DNA of 64,000 nucleotides. Origin: Bacteroidaceae bacterium. GTDB lineage: Bacteria; Bacteroidota; Bacteroidia; Bacteroidales; Bacteroidaceae. The stretch is taken from contig JAKSJD010000001.1 of NCBI GenBank assembly GCA_024398435.1, forward strand, positions 248,001 through 312,000, written 5' to 3'. Under the pieces are notes generated by a model. The model was given only the letters and a program-made list of their open reading frames with translations. It was not told the DNA's origin and did not search any database. Shown here in pieces: positions 9,986 through 21,824 of the stretch (its first letter is position 1; each line of letters opens with the position of its first letter). Both the position numbers and the translations under genes were made by a program.

Positions 9986-12900
9986 TTACGGTCTGTACCA
10001 ATATTTCTTGCCTCCTCGGATTATAATGCCCTTAGTATTGAGATTGGCCACTCTGCCATCGAGCGAATAGACAGCAGCATGGTTGGATGGGACGATGACT
10101 GAGGTTATGCCATCAAGCTGATTCGGCATCAGAGCGAAGTTGTCGAAACCGCAAATGAATTCGTCGGCAGTATGATCGGCCATAAAACCGATGCGAAGCG
10201 GAGTCTCGCCATCCGACCAGAAAACAAAACTGACAGTCTGCCATACACTCTTGGCAGAGGGCGACTTACGGTTGCCGTCAACATAGACATAAGCCTTATT
10301 GTCCGAGTTGCTGCCGGAAGAATATACCTGGGCAGTGAGTGTGTATTCACCTGCTGGTAGGAGCACATTTTGTGAATAGTCGAGAATACTGGCTGCCCAG
10401 CGCTGTCGAATCCAGAACGTGTGCTGACCTGCATCGGGACACTGGCGCTTGTCAGCAAAGAAATTGCTATAATACAAATCCCCGCTCTGCAATGCAGTAA
10501 TGTCATAGGGGTCGCGGGGACTATAATCGAGTGTCCACCCCTCTGGCACATGGATGGCCCGGTCTGATTCCACGCCCGAATTCTGCATCACAGAATAGGA
10601 TGCCTCGAAATCTCCATTGTCGAAGGATGTCTTGTATCCTGATGGTATGTAGGGTATGTCTTGCAATTTGCAGATGTCACTCAATGAAAGGACTGTGTTG
10701 TACATCATAAAATTATCGATTGTTCCCTTGAAGTCGGCATTGTCGCCGCTGTACGAGGTGTCCCACCATTGTGTTCGTCCTATATAATTACGAACACAAG
10801 AGTTTGACTGACTGATAAGATAGGGTTCGTTGACATTTTCACGGCCTGAGGCTGCAAGTTGACCGTCGACATAGATGCAAGTGGTATGGTCCTCCGCATC
10901 GTAAGTGACGGCTATCTTATAGGTCTTACCCACTTCAAGAGACTGACTGCTATGGGTGAGTGTGGTAGTGCCACCAGAATACTTTATACCTGCGCTCAAT
11001 TTATTGGCACGCAGGAACATGCTGTTTCCGCTGTCCCATCCGAAATCGTAGATACGAGGCGAAGCATTGAGGCTTTGCGGGGTTATGTCAACGAGTATGG
11101 TGTAACTGCGCAGACTGTCCATGACAACAGCTGGCAACAAGGCATAACCATTTGTTTTAAAACCACTCTGGGTGTTGGCTGTAAGGTTGAGGGTTCCATC
11201 CAACTTAGCGCTTCCCATAAGGGTCAGATCATTGCCTCTTCCGCTCTTGTCGGACACTTTACTGTTCGTGTGTGATTCAAAATCGTAACTGGCAAGCAGG
11301 TTCTGACAGATGTCGTAAGCCTTTACCAATAAAGTGAAGGTACTGTCGCAGTGCAATGTACTGGCGGTAAGACTGACATAAGTATCGCTCTTCGGGCGCT
11401 TGTAGATTCCTTGAGGAGTGAGGACTTCTTCATTGCTGCTCGACCATTTTATCGTCTCTCCCCCGATTTTGTAGGGCAGTACGATATCTGCTGAAGTCTG
11501 TGCTGGCACATATATTCCACGGAATACTTGCGACTCTATGCGATGCTGTATCTGCTGCTGTGGCTGGCATCCATCGAGTGCCGTGGCTGGTGCTGGCAAT
11601 TCCTTTTCCAATTGGATGCACTGGTCGATAAGTCCGTTGCGGTAAGTGGTCAGGATTTTCTGAAGGGAATCATAGGTAATGGTGAGATTCCACTCGGTCA
11701 GTTTGCTTGGATAATTCTTGCCATCGGTAGAACCTGACGGACATGAAAGTGCCCAGCCATCGCTGGTATAGAGGATATTCTGACTCTTGAAAGTCTGACC
11801 CGCAACGGTGATTTCGGGATAAAGCGTCTGGCGGTTCAAGGTGTACTCAATATCGCCATCATGCAAAAGTTCTCCATAATATCGATCGGACTGCATCGTA
11901 ATGTTCGTGCTAATGGTCCATCCCTTTGCGGCTGACTGAGCCTGATGAAGTGCATTCCAATCATAATCGCAGACTATGCTGGTAGGGAAACCTTCGGGAT
12001 GACCTGTACTCACAATCCAATGGTAGTAGTCGCCATTCATCCACAAGAGGCGCATGGGGCTGTTCTGCGAACCAGGCATGATGAACGGACGCACATTGTT
12101 TTTAAGGGAGTTCTGGGTGACTGGCTCACTATCAACCACCTTTCCACTGTCATTCAGTGTGTATTTCCATATCTCAAATACTGCCCCGTAGGTTCCGTCG
12201 GTTGGACGGCTTACATACATGACATTAGGATTCTGAGGGTCGAGCGCTTCGCCGCCACTATAGCAATACTCCGTGTTGGACAGGTGGAACTTGCCCCCTC
12301 CGCTGCAGATGTCGGTAAGTGCCCATCGAGTGCCAATCCAGCGGGCATAATAGTATTCGTGTTGTTTCTTGTCGCTGCTAATACGCACCATGGCTATCCT
12401 TGGACTCTCATTCTCATCGAGCGCAATCTGCCACACCCAGTCGCGGATGCCGCCAGTTGGTGCATCAACCACGGTGTTTGGGTAGCTGTTCTTGTAACTG
12501 TCGGTCTTGGCTATCTGGAAAGGACCGTTCTTTATGGTAGAGAGTTTCTTGCCACGGATGTCCTCCAGCGTAGGTTCACCTCCGCCATTGATGTTGATGA
12601 CATTGAAATAGACCCAGTTGGGAGATTCGTTATCGGGATGGCCAGTGGTGTAGGTGACGTACATCTTGTCTTTGCCATTGCTATAATATTTGGCATATGG
12701 TCGTTCGGCGGGTCCCTGCACGATTTGGTATGGTCCCCAATCGAAGCTACAGTCGCCCTCCTCATCAGGAATGGTAAGACGAGCAATGGTAGGATGCCAG
12801 TTTATACCACGCCAGCACATATACCAATGTGTAGGGTCGTCGCTTAGAATGAACGGACTTGGATATGTAGTCTTCTGCTCAGTAACAAGACATTTCTCTT

Positions 12901-13297
12901 CACCGAGCATGGTTATATCCCCAGGATGCAGCGACACGCGGTAATAGAATGCTCGCTCATCGGTATGACGACTATAAATGATAAGCACACGCTCATCGGG
13001 CAATATCAGGAATGTAGGGTTGTTGTGGTCGTCGGGCTGGAAGTTGCTGCGTACCAACACATCTTGTTTCTCGCCAGTGAGCCAGTTGTACTGCGTAGCC
13101 TTAACATTGCCATGCACATCAATATAACCGATATACGACATGTTAATGGTACCGCTATCATTATTGTAGTGGAGGGCACGGGGGTCAGCAAACCAACACC
13201 AAGCACCTTCACAGGCAACAACATTGCCGCTATATGTCTGGGTAAAACATTGCGTGCTCCAAACGACTAACATCAGAATCAGAATGTTTCTCTTCAT
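9986..13297 (-). CDS. Secreted BNR_4 beta-propeller / LamG protein, 1103 aa
   Basis: Signal peptide MKRNILILMLVVWSTQCFTQ. Residues about 25-480 match the BNR_4 propeller type ('GAWCWFADPRALHYN', 'SNFQPDDHNNPTFLILPD', 'IIYSRH', 'RPYAKYYSNGKDKMYVTYT'). This fold includes sialidase-like proteins and ulvan lyases of PL24/PL25; the His in DDHNNP and YSRH are typical of that group, but the substrate cannot be read from sequence. Then comes an atrophied-Ig-like segment (about 600-670, 'IKWSSSNEEVLTPQGIY'), a LamG/concanavalin domain (about 680-870) and a C-terminal jelly roll ('NVLLPAGEYTLTAQVY...CGFDNFALMP'). The tail is 'AVYSLDGRV...GIIIRGGKKYWYRP'. Last gene of the operon starting with GH2 at 18457. 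Confidence 0.85.
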   Translation of the reverse strand: MKRNILILMLVVWSTQCFTQTYSGNVVACEGAWCWFADPRALHYNNDSGTINMSYIGYIDVHGNVKATQYNWLTGEKQDVLVRSNFQPDDHNNPTFLILPDERVLIIYSRHTDERAFYYRVSLHPGDITMLGEEKCLVTEQKTTYPSPFILSDDPTHWYMCWRGINWHPTIARLTIPDEEGDCSFDWGPYQIVQGPAERPYAKYYSNGKDKMYVTYTTGHPDNESPNWVYFNVININGGGEPTLEDIRGKKLSTIKNGPFQIAKTDSYKNSYPNTVVDAPTGGIRDWVWQIALDENESPRIAMVRISSDKKQHEYYYARWIGTRWALTDICSGGGKFHLSNTEYCYSGGEALDPQNPNVMYVSRPTDGTYGAVFEIWKYTLNDSGKVVDSEPVTQNSLKNNVRPFIMPGSQNSPMRLLWMNGDYYHWIVSTGHPEGFPTSIVCDYDWNALHQAQSAAKGWTISTNITMQSDRYYGELLHDGDIEYTLNRQTLYPEITVAGQTFKSQNILYTSDGWALSCPSGSTDGKNYPSKLTEWNLTITYDSLQKILTTYRNGLIDQCIQLEKELPAPATALDGCQPQQQIQHRIESQVFRGIYVPAQTSADIVLPYKIGGETIKWSSSNEEVLTPQGIYKRPKSDTYVSLTASTLHCDSTFTLLVKAYDICQNLLASYDFESHTNSKVSDKSGRGNDLTLMGSAKLDGTLNLTANTQSGFKTNGYALLPAVVMDSLRSYTILVDITPQSLNASPRIYDFGWDSGNSMFLRANKLSAGIKYSGGTTTLTHSSQSLEVGKTYKIAVTYDAEDHTTCIYVDGQLAASGRENVNEPYLISQSNSCVRNYIGRTQWWDTSYSGDNADFKGTIDNFMMYNTVLSLSDICKLQDIPYIPSGYKTSFDNGDFEASYSVMQNSGVESDRAIHVPEGWTLDYSPRDPYDITALQSGDLYYSNFFADKRQCPDAGQHTFWIRQRWAASILDYSQNVLLPAGEYTLTAQVYSSGSNSDNKAYVYVDGNRKSPSAKSVWQTVSFVFWSDGETPLRIGFMADHTADEFICGFDNFALMPNQLDGITSVIVPSNHAAVYSLDGRVANLNTKGIIIRGGKKYWYRP

Positions 13298-13344
13298 ATT
13301 TTTGTATTTATTTTTTTATCCACAGTCGCTTATTGTCAAACTTC

Positions 13345-15423
13345 TCAGAGATTGTGAATTGGTCCTAATACCTTCTTTCCATTTACTATATAAATTCCAA
13401 ACCTACTTGTATCGTATACTCTGCGTCCTGAGAGGTCGTATACGGTCCGAGTGGCTGTACTTTCCTTATCAGCTGGAACAGGCTCAATACCCGTCGACAG
13501 GGCATCCAATTCGTCGGCAGTGAGCAGGAACCATTGCTGAGAAATAGCTTCGTTGCCCAAATCCACCTTGCTCTCGACTACAGACTTAGCGGTAGCTGTA
13601 AGTGCTGGCGAACTATATTTATTAGGATGCAGAATCCAATAGGCCGTACTACGTATGCTGACATTGTCATTGCCAAGTTCCGACTCAACGCGGGCTGGCA
13701 ACAAGTGGAACAACTCTGCAGAAGTAGGTGTGGTGCATGTTGTCACCCTAAAGCCCGAGTCATAGGTCAGAGCCTTGCCTGTAGCCACATTGATGAAATA
13801 GTAGTAGCGCTTCCTTGGCTCGTATCTGACATACCATGCAAAACTGTCGTCGGCCTTTAGTTCCTCTATGCTAACATCCTTGAACTTCACCGATAGTTTG
13901 GTACCATACATATAACCCGTTGCAAAAGCATTGTTACGAAGATAATACTTGGTAGTGTCACACTGTTCGAAGAGATAAGCCGGAGAGGCAAAACCTACAG
14001 AACCGGAACATGGTATGCCATCCTGATGCAAGGCATGGGTGAGGAATATATTATAGAAGTATAGTGGGATGTTGGATGGCTGGTAAGAGTCTTCGTTCGC
14101 TCCGTTAATGCCATATGGCCACATGTGCGACTTGTCGCCATCCATCAGCGATGTGGTGTTGTTGTTGATGAATCGAACCATCTTCGTTGCTATAGGTCCC
14201 AACCATTTACCACGACTTGTCTCTGAACGCAGGTTGGAGTTGTTGGTCCATTCCCATGTGGTGCCTATACCCACTGCATGGTTTGTCTCGTGCAGAATGG
14301 TACCTGTCTGCTGATATGGAACATTTTGACTTACTCGCAACCATCCGCCATAACTACAGTCGGCTGTACCATCACCAGCTCCAGCTCCACGGTTGTAGTG
14401 TACGCTGAGACTGAATCCCGGGATATAGGTCAATTGATTATACATCCAAATACATTCAGCAGAGGCACTATTGATGCGTGCATTGACATCAAGAGCCTGC
14501 TGTTCGGTATATTTGGTATCATTCAGTGCTGCATTATCATAGCTGTAGATTATGTTACCGGATGGCAATGTAACAATCTTATGAACTTCACCATAAGCCA
14601 CATATCCGCCACTTGTCATAGCGTATGCACGAACATAATAAGGTGTGGCAGGAGAGAGACCGCGCATTACATATATGCTCGTGCCGTCCAAAGTCTCCGT
14701 GGTGTGTTCGTCGAAGATAGTAGGTTCCGAGTGTGTGCTCCAGCAGAAGCCCTTCTCCTTGCAGGTGCCACTGACTGTACTCCTACCCAGAGCTATAGTC
14801 TTACCTGTAGGTACAAACTCGTATGTGCTAACTTTCAGGGAAGTTGGCGAGGCTTTTTCTATCTTATCAGCCATGGCTTTCAGTTGCTCATCCACACGCT
14901 TCTGCTCTGCAGCCATGCTGTCTGTATTTTCTCCACAGTAATATAAACGGAAATTGTCGATACACACCCAATTCCCGTTACACGATTTAAGTCGCACTCC
15001 CACATCTGCCTTCCCGTTCACTACGGTAAATGTGACATAGTAATCGCCAGGCACATTGATGGCAGTCTGCTCCTGACCTGCATAAAGGTAAGCACCGGTA
15101 CATATCTGGGCAGTTTTGGTCTGGTCGACATTCTTGGCAGCTGCCACTAAAGTGTATGTACCATTTGGCAGGTTGCGCAGTGTCTGATAAATACCCGTAT
15201 TCGTTCCCAGTGTATTTCCTCTTGAAACCCATTTTTCCATCCATACTTGCCCACTCTTCCCTTCGAAGGTGTTGGCTATGTTGTAGGTAAACTTCCCGGG
15301 ATTGACCCATGCTGCAAAGCGTGCAGCAAAGTCGGGATTCTCCACATACTGACTGGTGACATCCACTGGCTGCGCCCATGCAGCCGTGCCTAACAAGGCA
15401 AATCCAAATAATAGTCTTTTCAT
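13345..15423 (-). CDS. Secreted putative zinc metalloprotease with Fn3-like domain, 692 aa
   Basis: Signal peptide MKRLLFGFALLGTAAWAQ. Residues about 25-165 are a jelly-roll module ('LPNGTYTLVAAAKNVD...WVCIDNFRLYYCG') like the one in the 1-1513 gene. About 195-285 look like a fibronectin-III domain ('GLSPATPYYVRAYAMTSGGYVAYGE'). The putative catalytic domain has 'ILHETNHAVGIG' (about 376-387), an HExxHxxG zinc motif, but the position used by metzincins for a third ligand is Thr, so the third ligand must come from elsewhere. A C-terminal beta domain ('YYLRNNAFATGYMYG...YYYFINVATGKALTY') is followed by 'TVYDLSGRRV...GIYIVNGKKV' with an unusual LGPIHNL extension. It starts 13 bases after the GH2 stop. 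Confidence 0.75.
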   Translation of the reverse strand: MKRLLFGFALLGTAAWAQPVDVTSQYVENPDFAARFAAWVNPGKFTYNIANTFEGKSGQVWMEKWVSRGNTLGTNTGIYQTLRNLPNGTYTLVAAAKNVDQTKTAQICTGAYLYAGQEQTAINVPGDYYVTFTVVNGKADVGVRLKSCNGNWVCIDNFRLYYCGENTDSMAAEQKRVDEQLKAMADKIEKASPTSLKVSTYEFVPTGKTIALGRSTVSGTCKEKGFCWSTHSEPTIFDEHTTETLDGTSIYVMRGLSPATPYYVRAYAMTSGGYVAYGEVHKIVTLPSGNIIYSYDNAALNDTKYTEQQALDVNARINSASAECIWMYNQLTYIPGFSLSVHYNRGAGAGDGTADCSYGGWLRVSQNVPYQQTGTILHETNHAVGIGTTWEWTNNSNLRSETSRGKWLGPIATKMVRFINNNTTSLMDGDKSHMWPYGINGANEDSYQPSNIPLYFYNIFLTHALHQDGIPCSGSVGFASPAYLFEQCDTTKYYLRNNAFATGYMYGTKLSVKFKDVSIEELKADDSFAWYVRYEPRKRYYYFINVATGKALTYDSGFRVTTCTTPTSAELFHLLPARVESELGNDNVSIRSTAYWILHPNKYSSPALTATAKSVVESKVDLGNEAISQQWFLLTADELDALSTGIEPVPADKESTATRTVYDLSGRRVYDTSRFGIYIVNGKKVLGPIHNL

Positions 15424-15436
15424 ATTTTACGATAAT

Positions 15437-18547
<3,111 letters not shown>

Positions 18548-19295
18548 TAATAAACGTATAACGATAACGCTAACCAACAACTTTTTGTCCTATTACCTAT
18601 AATTATATATATAATGTGATTTATTTGTAACTTTGCTATGGCTATAGAATACATCGCGTTTCGAGGGGGTATGAACCGCGATGTTTGGGGTAATTTCTAT
18701 AGAGAAATGAGGTCGAGAACCTATAGAAATGAGGTCATTTCTCTATAACAATTGGCTCGCGAACCATAATGTTTTTCTAAAAAACAAATGATTTTTTTGA
18801 AAATATGTCGAACCTTCAGTTTTTGAGCTTAAACAAATGAATATCAACATATTAAAGACTGAAGGTAGTTCCGTTTTCCTTCAGTTTTCCTTCAGTTTCC
18901 TTCAGTTTCCTTCAGCCTTTAGACTTTTCGACAATTTTCTGTTGGATTTATTGGCTTTTCTGGTTCCAACTCATTAATTTCGCTTTTCTTTTTTCAAGAT
19001 ATTCTTTAATAAGTCAACCACAACCAGTGTTAGTATGAAAAAAAATCAACGAATTTCAGGGGTAAAAAGGACCGTTTGGCTGAAGGAACCTGAAGGAAAG
19101 CTGAAAGTAACTGAAGGTAAACCACCTTACCTTCAGCCTTTTATCCACTGATAATCAACGCATTACAACCAAAACTGAAACAAACGGCAAAAATCGGGAA
19201 AAATCATTTTTTAAAAGGCATCAGTTATCAGATATTGGATATTACTGGAAACAATAAAAGCCACTGAAAATCAGCAGCTTCAACTTATTGGCTTG
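18548..19295. other. Repeat-rich intergenic region without a recognisable gene
   Basis: No credible ORF is seen. It contains an inverted repeat TATAGAGAAATGA (18698-18710) / TCATTTCTCTATA (18735-18747), the words GAACCGCG and TCGCGAACC around 18670-18765, and a long zone (about 18811-19141) packed with CCTTCAG on one strand and CTGAAGG on the other, including a tandem run of TTTCCTTCAG (18875-18916). The zone ends near the tRNA genes. It could be the relic of an integrated element or a structured RNA; nothing coding supports either. Confidence 0.5.
18875..18916 (+). repeat. Tandem TTTCCTTCAG repeats
   Basis: Four near-identical 10-11 base units (TTTCCTTCAG, with one extra T between the first two) run head to tail. 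Inverted CTGAAGG copies lie at about 18858-18865 and 19079-19120, and further CCTTCAG words at about 18811 and 19130. Confidence 0.7.
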
Positions 19296-19369
19296 TGGAC
19301 CAGCCTGGGCTTGAACCAGGGACCTCCAGATTATGAGTCTGTTGCTCTAACCGACTGAGCTACAAGTCC
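19296..19369 (-). tRNA. tRNA-Met (anticodon CAT)
   Basis: The minus strand reads GGACTTGTAGCTCAG..., with a D arm (CTCAGTCGGTTAGAG), anticodon loop CTCATAA (CAT), T arm CCTGG-TTCAAGC-CCAGG and acceptor GGACTTG/CTGGTCC with one internal mismatch. CCA is not encoded. CAT could also be read by tRNA-Ile2 (lysidine) or initiator tRNA; the GGACTTGTAGCTCAG start is, from memory, that of the Bacteroidota elongator tRNA-Met. It lies 8 bases after the tRNA-Gln gene in the same direction. Confidence 0.9.
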
Positions 19370-19377
19370 TAATGGAG

Positions 19378-19448
19378 TTGTTCTACCAAGATTCGAACTT
19401 GGACTGAGGGAACCAAAAACCCTAGTGCTGCCATTACACTATAGAACA
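19378..19448 (-). tRNA. tRNA-Gln (anticodon TTG)
   Basis: The minus strand reads TGTTCTATAGTGTAATGGC.... The acceptor stem TGTTCTA/TAGAACA is perfect, the D stem is GTG/CAC, the anticodon loop TTTTGGT carries TTG, and the T arm is CCAAG-TTCGAAT-CTTGG. The 71-base length fits the short tRNA-Gln. One U-U pair closes the anticodon stem. It is co-transcribed with tRNA-Met downstream, from the promoter at 19483-19490. Confidence 0.9.
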
Positions 19449-19482
19449 ATACCTAAAAGCACTTCTTTTCGAAATGCGGGTG

Positions 19483-19526
19483 CAAAGGTAGTAATAATTC
19501 ACGAAAACGAAAACGAAAACGAAAAC
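19483..19526 (-). promoter_or_regulatory. tRNA operon promoter overlapped by hexamer repeat
   Basis: The minus strand carries -7 TACCTTTG (19483-19490) about 35 bases upstream of the tRNA-Gln 5' end. The expected -33 position falls in a run of GAAAAC hexamers (plus reading, 19501-19526, about four units), which reads GTTTTC on the promoter strand and supplies only TTTTC-like -33 sequence. Confidence 0.5.
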
Positions 19527-19624
19527 TTTTTTTTGTTTTCTTTCATTTTTTTTGGTTTACTATCCGTTTTTACCCTTTTTTCCTCGATTTTCATAGGCAA
19601 AACTAAAAAAATTGTACTTGGTAC

Positions 19625-19655
19625 ATTGTTCTTTGTACATAATTTATTATCTTTG
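19625..19655 (+). promoter_or_regulatory. Promoter of the psd operon
   Basis: -7 TATCTTTG (19648-19655) and -33 ATTG (19625-19628) with a 19-base spacer. The start point is predicted at about 19660-19662, so the upstream ATG at 19661 would be leaderless, while the one at 19676 would have a leader of about 15 bases. Confidence 0.6.
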
Positions 19656-19675
19656 CACCTATGAAAGAAAAAACA

Positions 19676-20374
19676 ATGATTCACAATAAGCGTAGAAACA
19701 AGATTCGCCTGCACAGCGAGGGTAAGGAAACCCTGCTCATCACGGGATTCATCGCTGCTGCCATTGCTTGGTTTTGTTTCTATATGCTCGACCACGATTT
19801 GGGTCCTGCTTGGATTTACTATACCATTGCCGGCATCACATTGGTGGTGTACCTCATCCTTCTCAACTTCTTCCGTTGCCCTATCCGTATGTTCCAAGGA
19901 CCTACGACCAAGACTGTCGTTGCTCCTGCCGACGGACATATCGTCGTGATTGAAGAGGTGGACGAGAACGATTACTTCCACGACCGCCGACTGATGGTCA
20001 GCATTTTCATGAGTCTGACTAACGTACATGCGAACTGGATTCCGTGTGAGGGCACAATCGTGAAGGTGGCTCATCAGGACGGCAACTTCCACAAGGCTTA
20101 CCTGCCTAAGGCAAGCGAGGAGAACGAGCGTTCGATGGTTGTGATCCGCACTCCTCACGGTGAGGAAATCATGGCTCGACAGATTGCAGGAGCAATGGCT
20201 CGACGAATCGTAACCTATTCGGAAGAAGGACAGGAATGCTTCATCGACGACCACATGGGATTCATCAAGTTTGGTTCGCGCGTAGACCTCTATCTCCCTC
20301 TTGATGCCGAACTCTACGTGAAGATGGGACAGGCCACTGTGGGCGACGAGACACTGATTGCAAAACTGAAATAA
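19676..20374 (+). CDS. psd: Phosphatidylserine decarboxylase, short Psd type
   Basis: Decarboxylates phosphatidylserine to phosphatidylethanolamine. Two membrane helices at the N-terminus ([32 protein letters not shown]) are followed by the Psd core ('[15 protein letters not shown]', '[15 protein letters not shown]', 'KFGSR'). The GS in FGSR is the self-cleavage site that makes the pyruvoyl group. I chose ATG 19676 ([16 protein letters not shown]) because it lines up with the N-terminus I remember for Bacteroides Psd and leaves a short leader; ATG 19661 in frame (MKEKT) is possible. 15 bases before pssA, so consecutive steps of phosphatidylethanolamine synthesis sit together. Confidence 0.93.
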   Translation: MIHNKRRNKIRLHSEGKETLLITGFIAAAIAWFCFYMLDHDLGPAWIYYTIAGITLVVYLILLNFFRCPIRMFQGPTTKTVVAPADGHIVVIEEVDENDYFHDRRLMVSIFMSLTNVHANWIPCEGTIVKVAHQDGNFHKAYLPKASEENERSMVVIRTPHGEEIMARQIAGAMARRIVTYSEEGQECFIDDHMGFIKFGSRVDLYLPLDAELYVKMGQATVGDETLIAKLK

Positions 20375-20389
20375 CTCTCAAGAAAAAAA

Positions 20390-21130
20390 ATGAAACGCAA
20401 CATTCCAAACATAATTACCTGCCTCAACCTTATCTGCGGTTGCATCGCTACGGGGGCAGCTTTTCTTCATCATTTCCAGACTGCCTTCATCTTCATCCTG
20501 CTCGGTGCCGGATTCGACTTCTTCGACGGCATGACTGCCAGGGCTTTGAAGGTTTCGGGCAGAATGGGCGTGGAACTCGACTCTCTGGCCGACGTGGTGA
20601 CATTCGGCGTAGCTCCTTCAGCCATTTTGTTCACTATGTTCAACTTCGTAAGATACCCAGAAATGATATACAGCAACTTCTGGTTCACAGTTCTGCCATT
20701 CACGGCCTTCCTCATTGCAGCTTTCTCGGCTGTAAGATTGGCCAAATTCAATATCGACGAACGCCAACACACCACTTTCATCGGTCTGCCAACTCCTGCC
20801 AACGCAATCTTCTGGGCAGCACTGGTCAGCGGTAGCGAAGACTATCTCAGATCTCCAATGATGAATGCGCCATTCCTTCTTGCCTTCATCATTCTTTCAT
20901 GCTGGTTGCTCGTGTGCGAGATTCCGATGTTTGCCCTCAAATTCAAGAATATGTCGTGGGCAGACAACAAGATTAAATATATCTTCATTATGATTTGTGC
21001 CGTCATCTTGATCGGTGCAGTAGTGAGCGGTGCAGCAGGTGGTCACGTGTTGCATAGCATTGAAAAGGGATTGGCTGGATGCATCGGTTTGTATCTCGTC
21101 ATGAGTATCGGTGCAAGTCTGAAGAAATAA
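20390..21130 (+). CDS. pssA: CDP-diacylglycerol-serine O-phosphatidyltransferase
   Basis: Makes phosphatidylserine from CDP-diacylglycerol and serine, the substrate of the Psd encoded just upstream. 246 aa with about seven membrane helices. The CDP-alcohol phosphatidyltransferase motif DGx2ARx8Gx3Dx3D is complete: 'DGMTARALKVSGRM' followed by 'GVELDSLAD' (about residues 46-67). The start MKRNIPNIITCLNLICG is typical of the family, placing the first helix right at the N-terminus. Confidence 0.95.
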   Translation: MKRNIPNIITCLNLICGCIATGAAFLHHFQTAFIFILLGAGFDFFDGMTARALKVSGRMGVELDSLADVVTFGVAPSAILFTMFNFVRYPEMIYSNFWFTVLPFTAFLIAAFSAVRLAKFNIDERQHTTFIGLPTPANAIFWAALVSGSEDYLRSPMMNAPFLLAFIILSCWLLVCEIPMFALKFKNMSWADNKIKYIFIMICAVILIGAVVSGAAGGHVLHSIEKGLAGCIGLYLVMSIGASLKK

Positions 21131-21151
21131 CAATCGAATGTCGGGAAGCTT

Positions 21152-21397
21152 ATGGATATTATACTGTTCATTATAGTCATTCTACTTATTGCCGTCTTGG
21201 CTGTATTCTTTATTGCTGCAAAGTTTGTCATCAACCTGAAGCAGAAACTCTTCAATTTCCTTGGCATAGGCAATGACGGACAATCTCACGGAGGTCCTTC
21301 GCAGCAGACCAACACCAAACATGAATCAAAAGAAAAGATTTTCGACAAGAACGAAGGTCAATATGTGGATTTTGAGGAAGTGAAAGGCAATGAATGA
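21152..21397 (+). CDS. DUF4834 family membrane protein
   Basis: 81 aa. One N-terminal transmembrane helix (MDIILFIIVILLIAVLAVFFIAA) is followed by a charged tail ending 'IFDKNEGQYVDFEEVKG', the signature I associate with DUF4834, a small Bacteroidota-specific family of unknown role. Its last eight bases overlap the start of tadA, so the two are probably translationally coupled. Confidence 0.8.
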   Translation: MDIILFIIVILLIAVLAVFFIAAKFVINLKQKLFNFLGIGNDGQSHGGPSQQTNTKHESKEKIFDKNEGQYVDFEEVKGNE

Positions 21398-21824
21398 CGA
21401 CGAGCGCTTCATGAAGGAAGCTATTGCAGAAGCAAGGAATGCTCTCAAGGAAGGCGAAATACCTATAGGAGCCGTTGTTGTCAGTGGCGGAATGATCATT
21501 GGCCGCGGACACAACCTCACAGAAACTCTTCACGATATCACAGCCCATGCCGAGATGCAGGCCATCACGGCTGCCGAGGAATATCTCGGAGGCAAATATC
21601 TCACCGACTGCACACTATACGTAACAATCGAACCATGCGTGATGTGTGCGGGAGCTATCGGTTGGTCGCAACTGGGCCGACTGGTATTTGGGGCCCGGGA
21701 TGAGAAGAGAGGTTATCAGACATTTGCTCCCAATGCACTGCATCCAAAGACGGTGGTTGAAAATGGAGTGATGGAATCGGAAGCCGCACAGATGATGACT
21801 GACTTTTTCAAGCATAAAAGATAA
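21390..21824 (+). CDS. tadA: tRNA-specific adenosine deaminase TadA-like
   Basis: 144 aa zinc deaminase that converts A34 to inosine in tRNA. The motifs are complete: 'HAEMQAI' (His zinc ligand and proton-shuttle Glu) and 'PCVMCAGAI' (two Cys ligands), followed by the TadA-typical 'LVFGARDEKRGY'. Overlaps the upstream gene by 8 bases; birA starts on the base after its stop. Guanine deaminase is a distant alternative for this fold. Confidence 0.9.
   Translation: MNDDERFMKEAIAEARNALKEGEIPIGAVVVSGGMIIGRGHNLTETLHDITAHAEMQAITAAEEYLGGKYLTDCTLYVTIEPCVMCAGAIGWSQLGRLVFGARDEKRGYQTFAPNALHPKTVVENGVMESEAAQMMTDFFKHKR

Noticed and set aside
18875-18916. Possible CRISPR array in CCTTCAG repeats
   Set aside because: The units are 10-11 bases head to tail with no spacers.
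19499-20254. Minus-strand ORF of 251 codons
   Set aside because: Antisense to psd; its C-terminus is a low-complexity run from the GAAAAC repeat.
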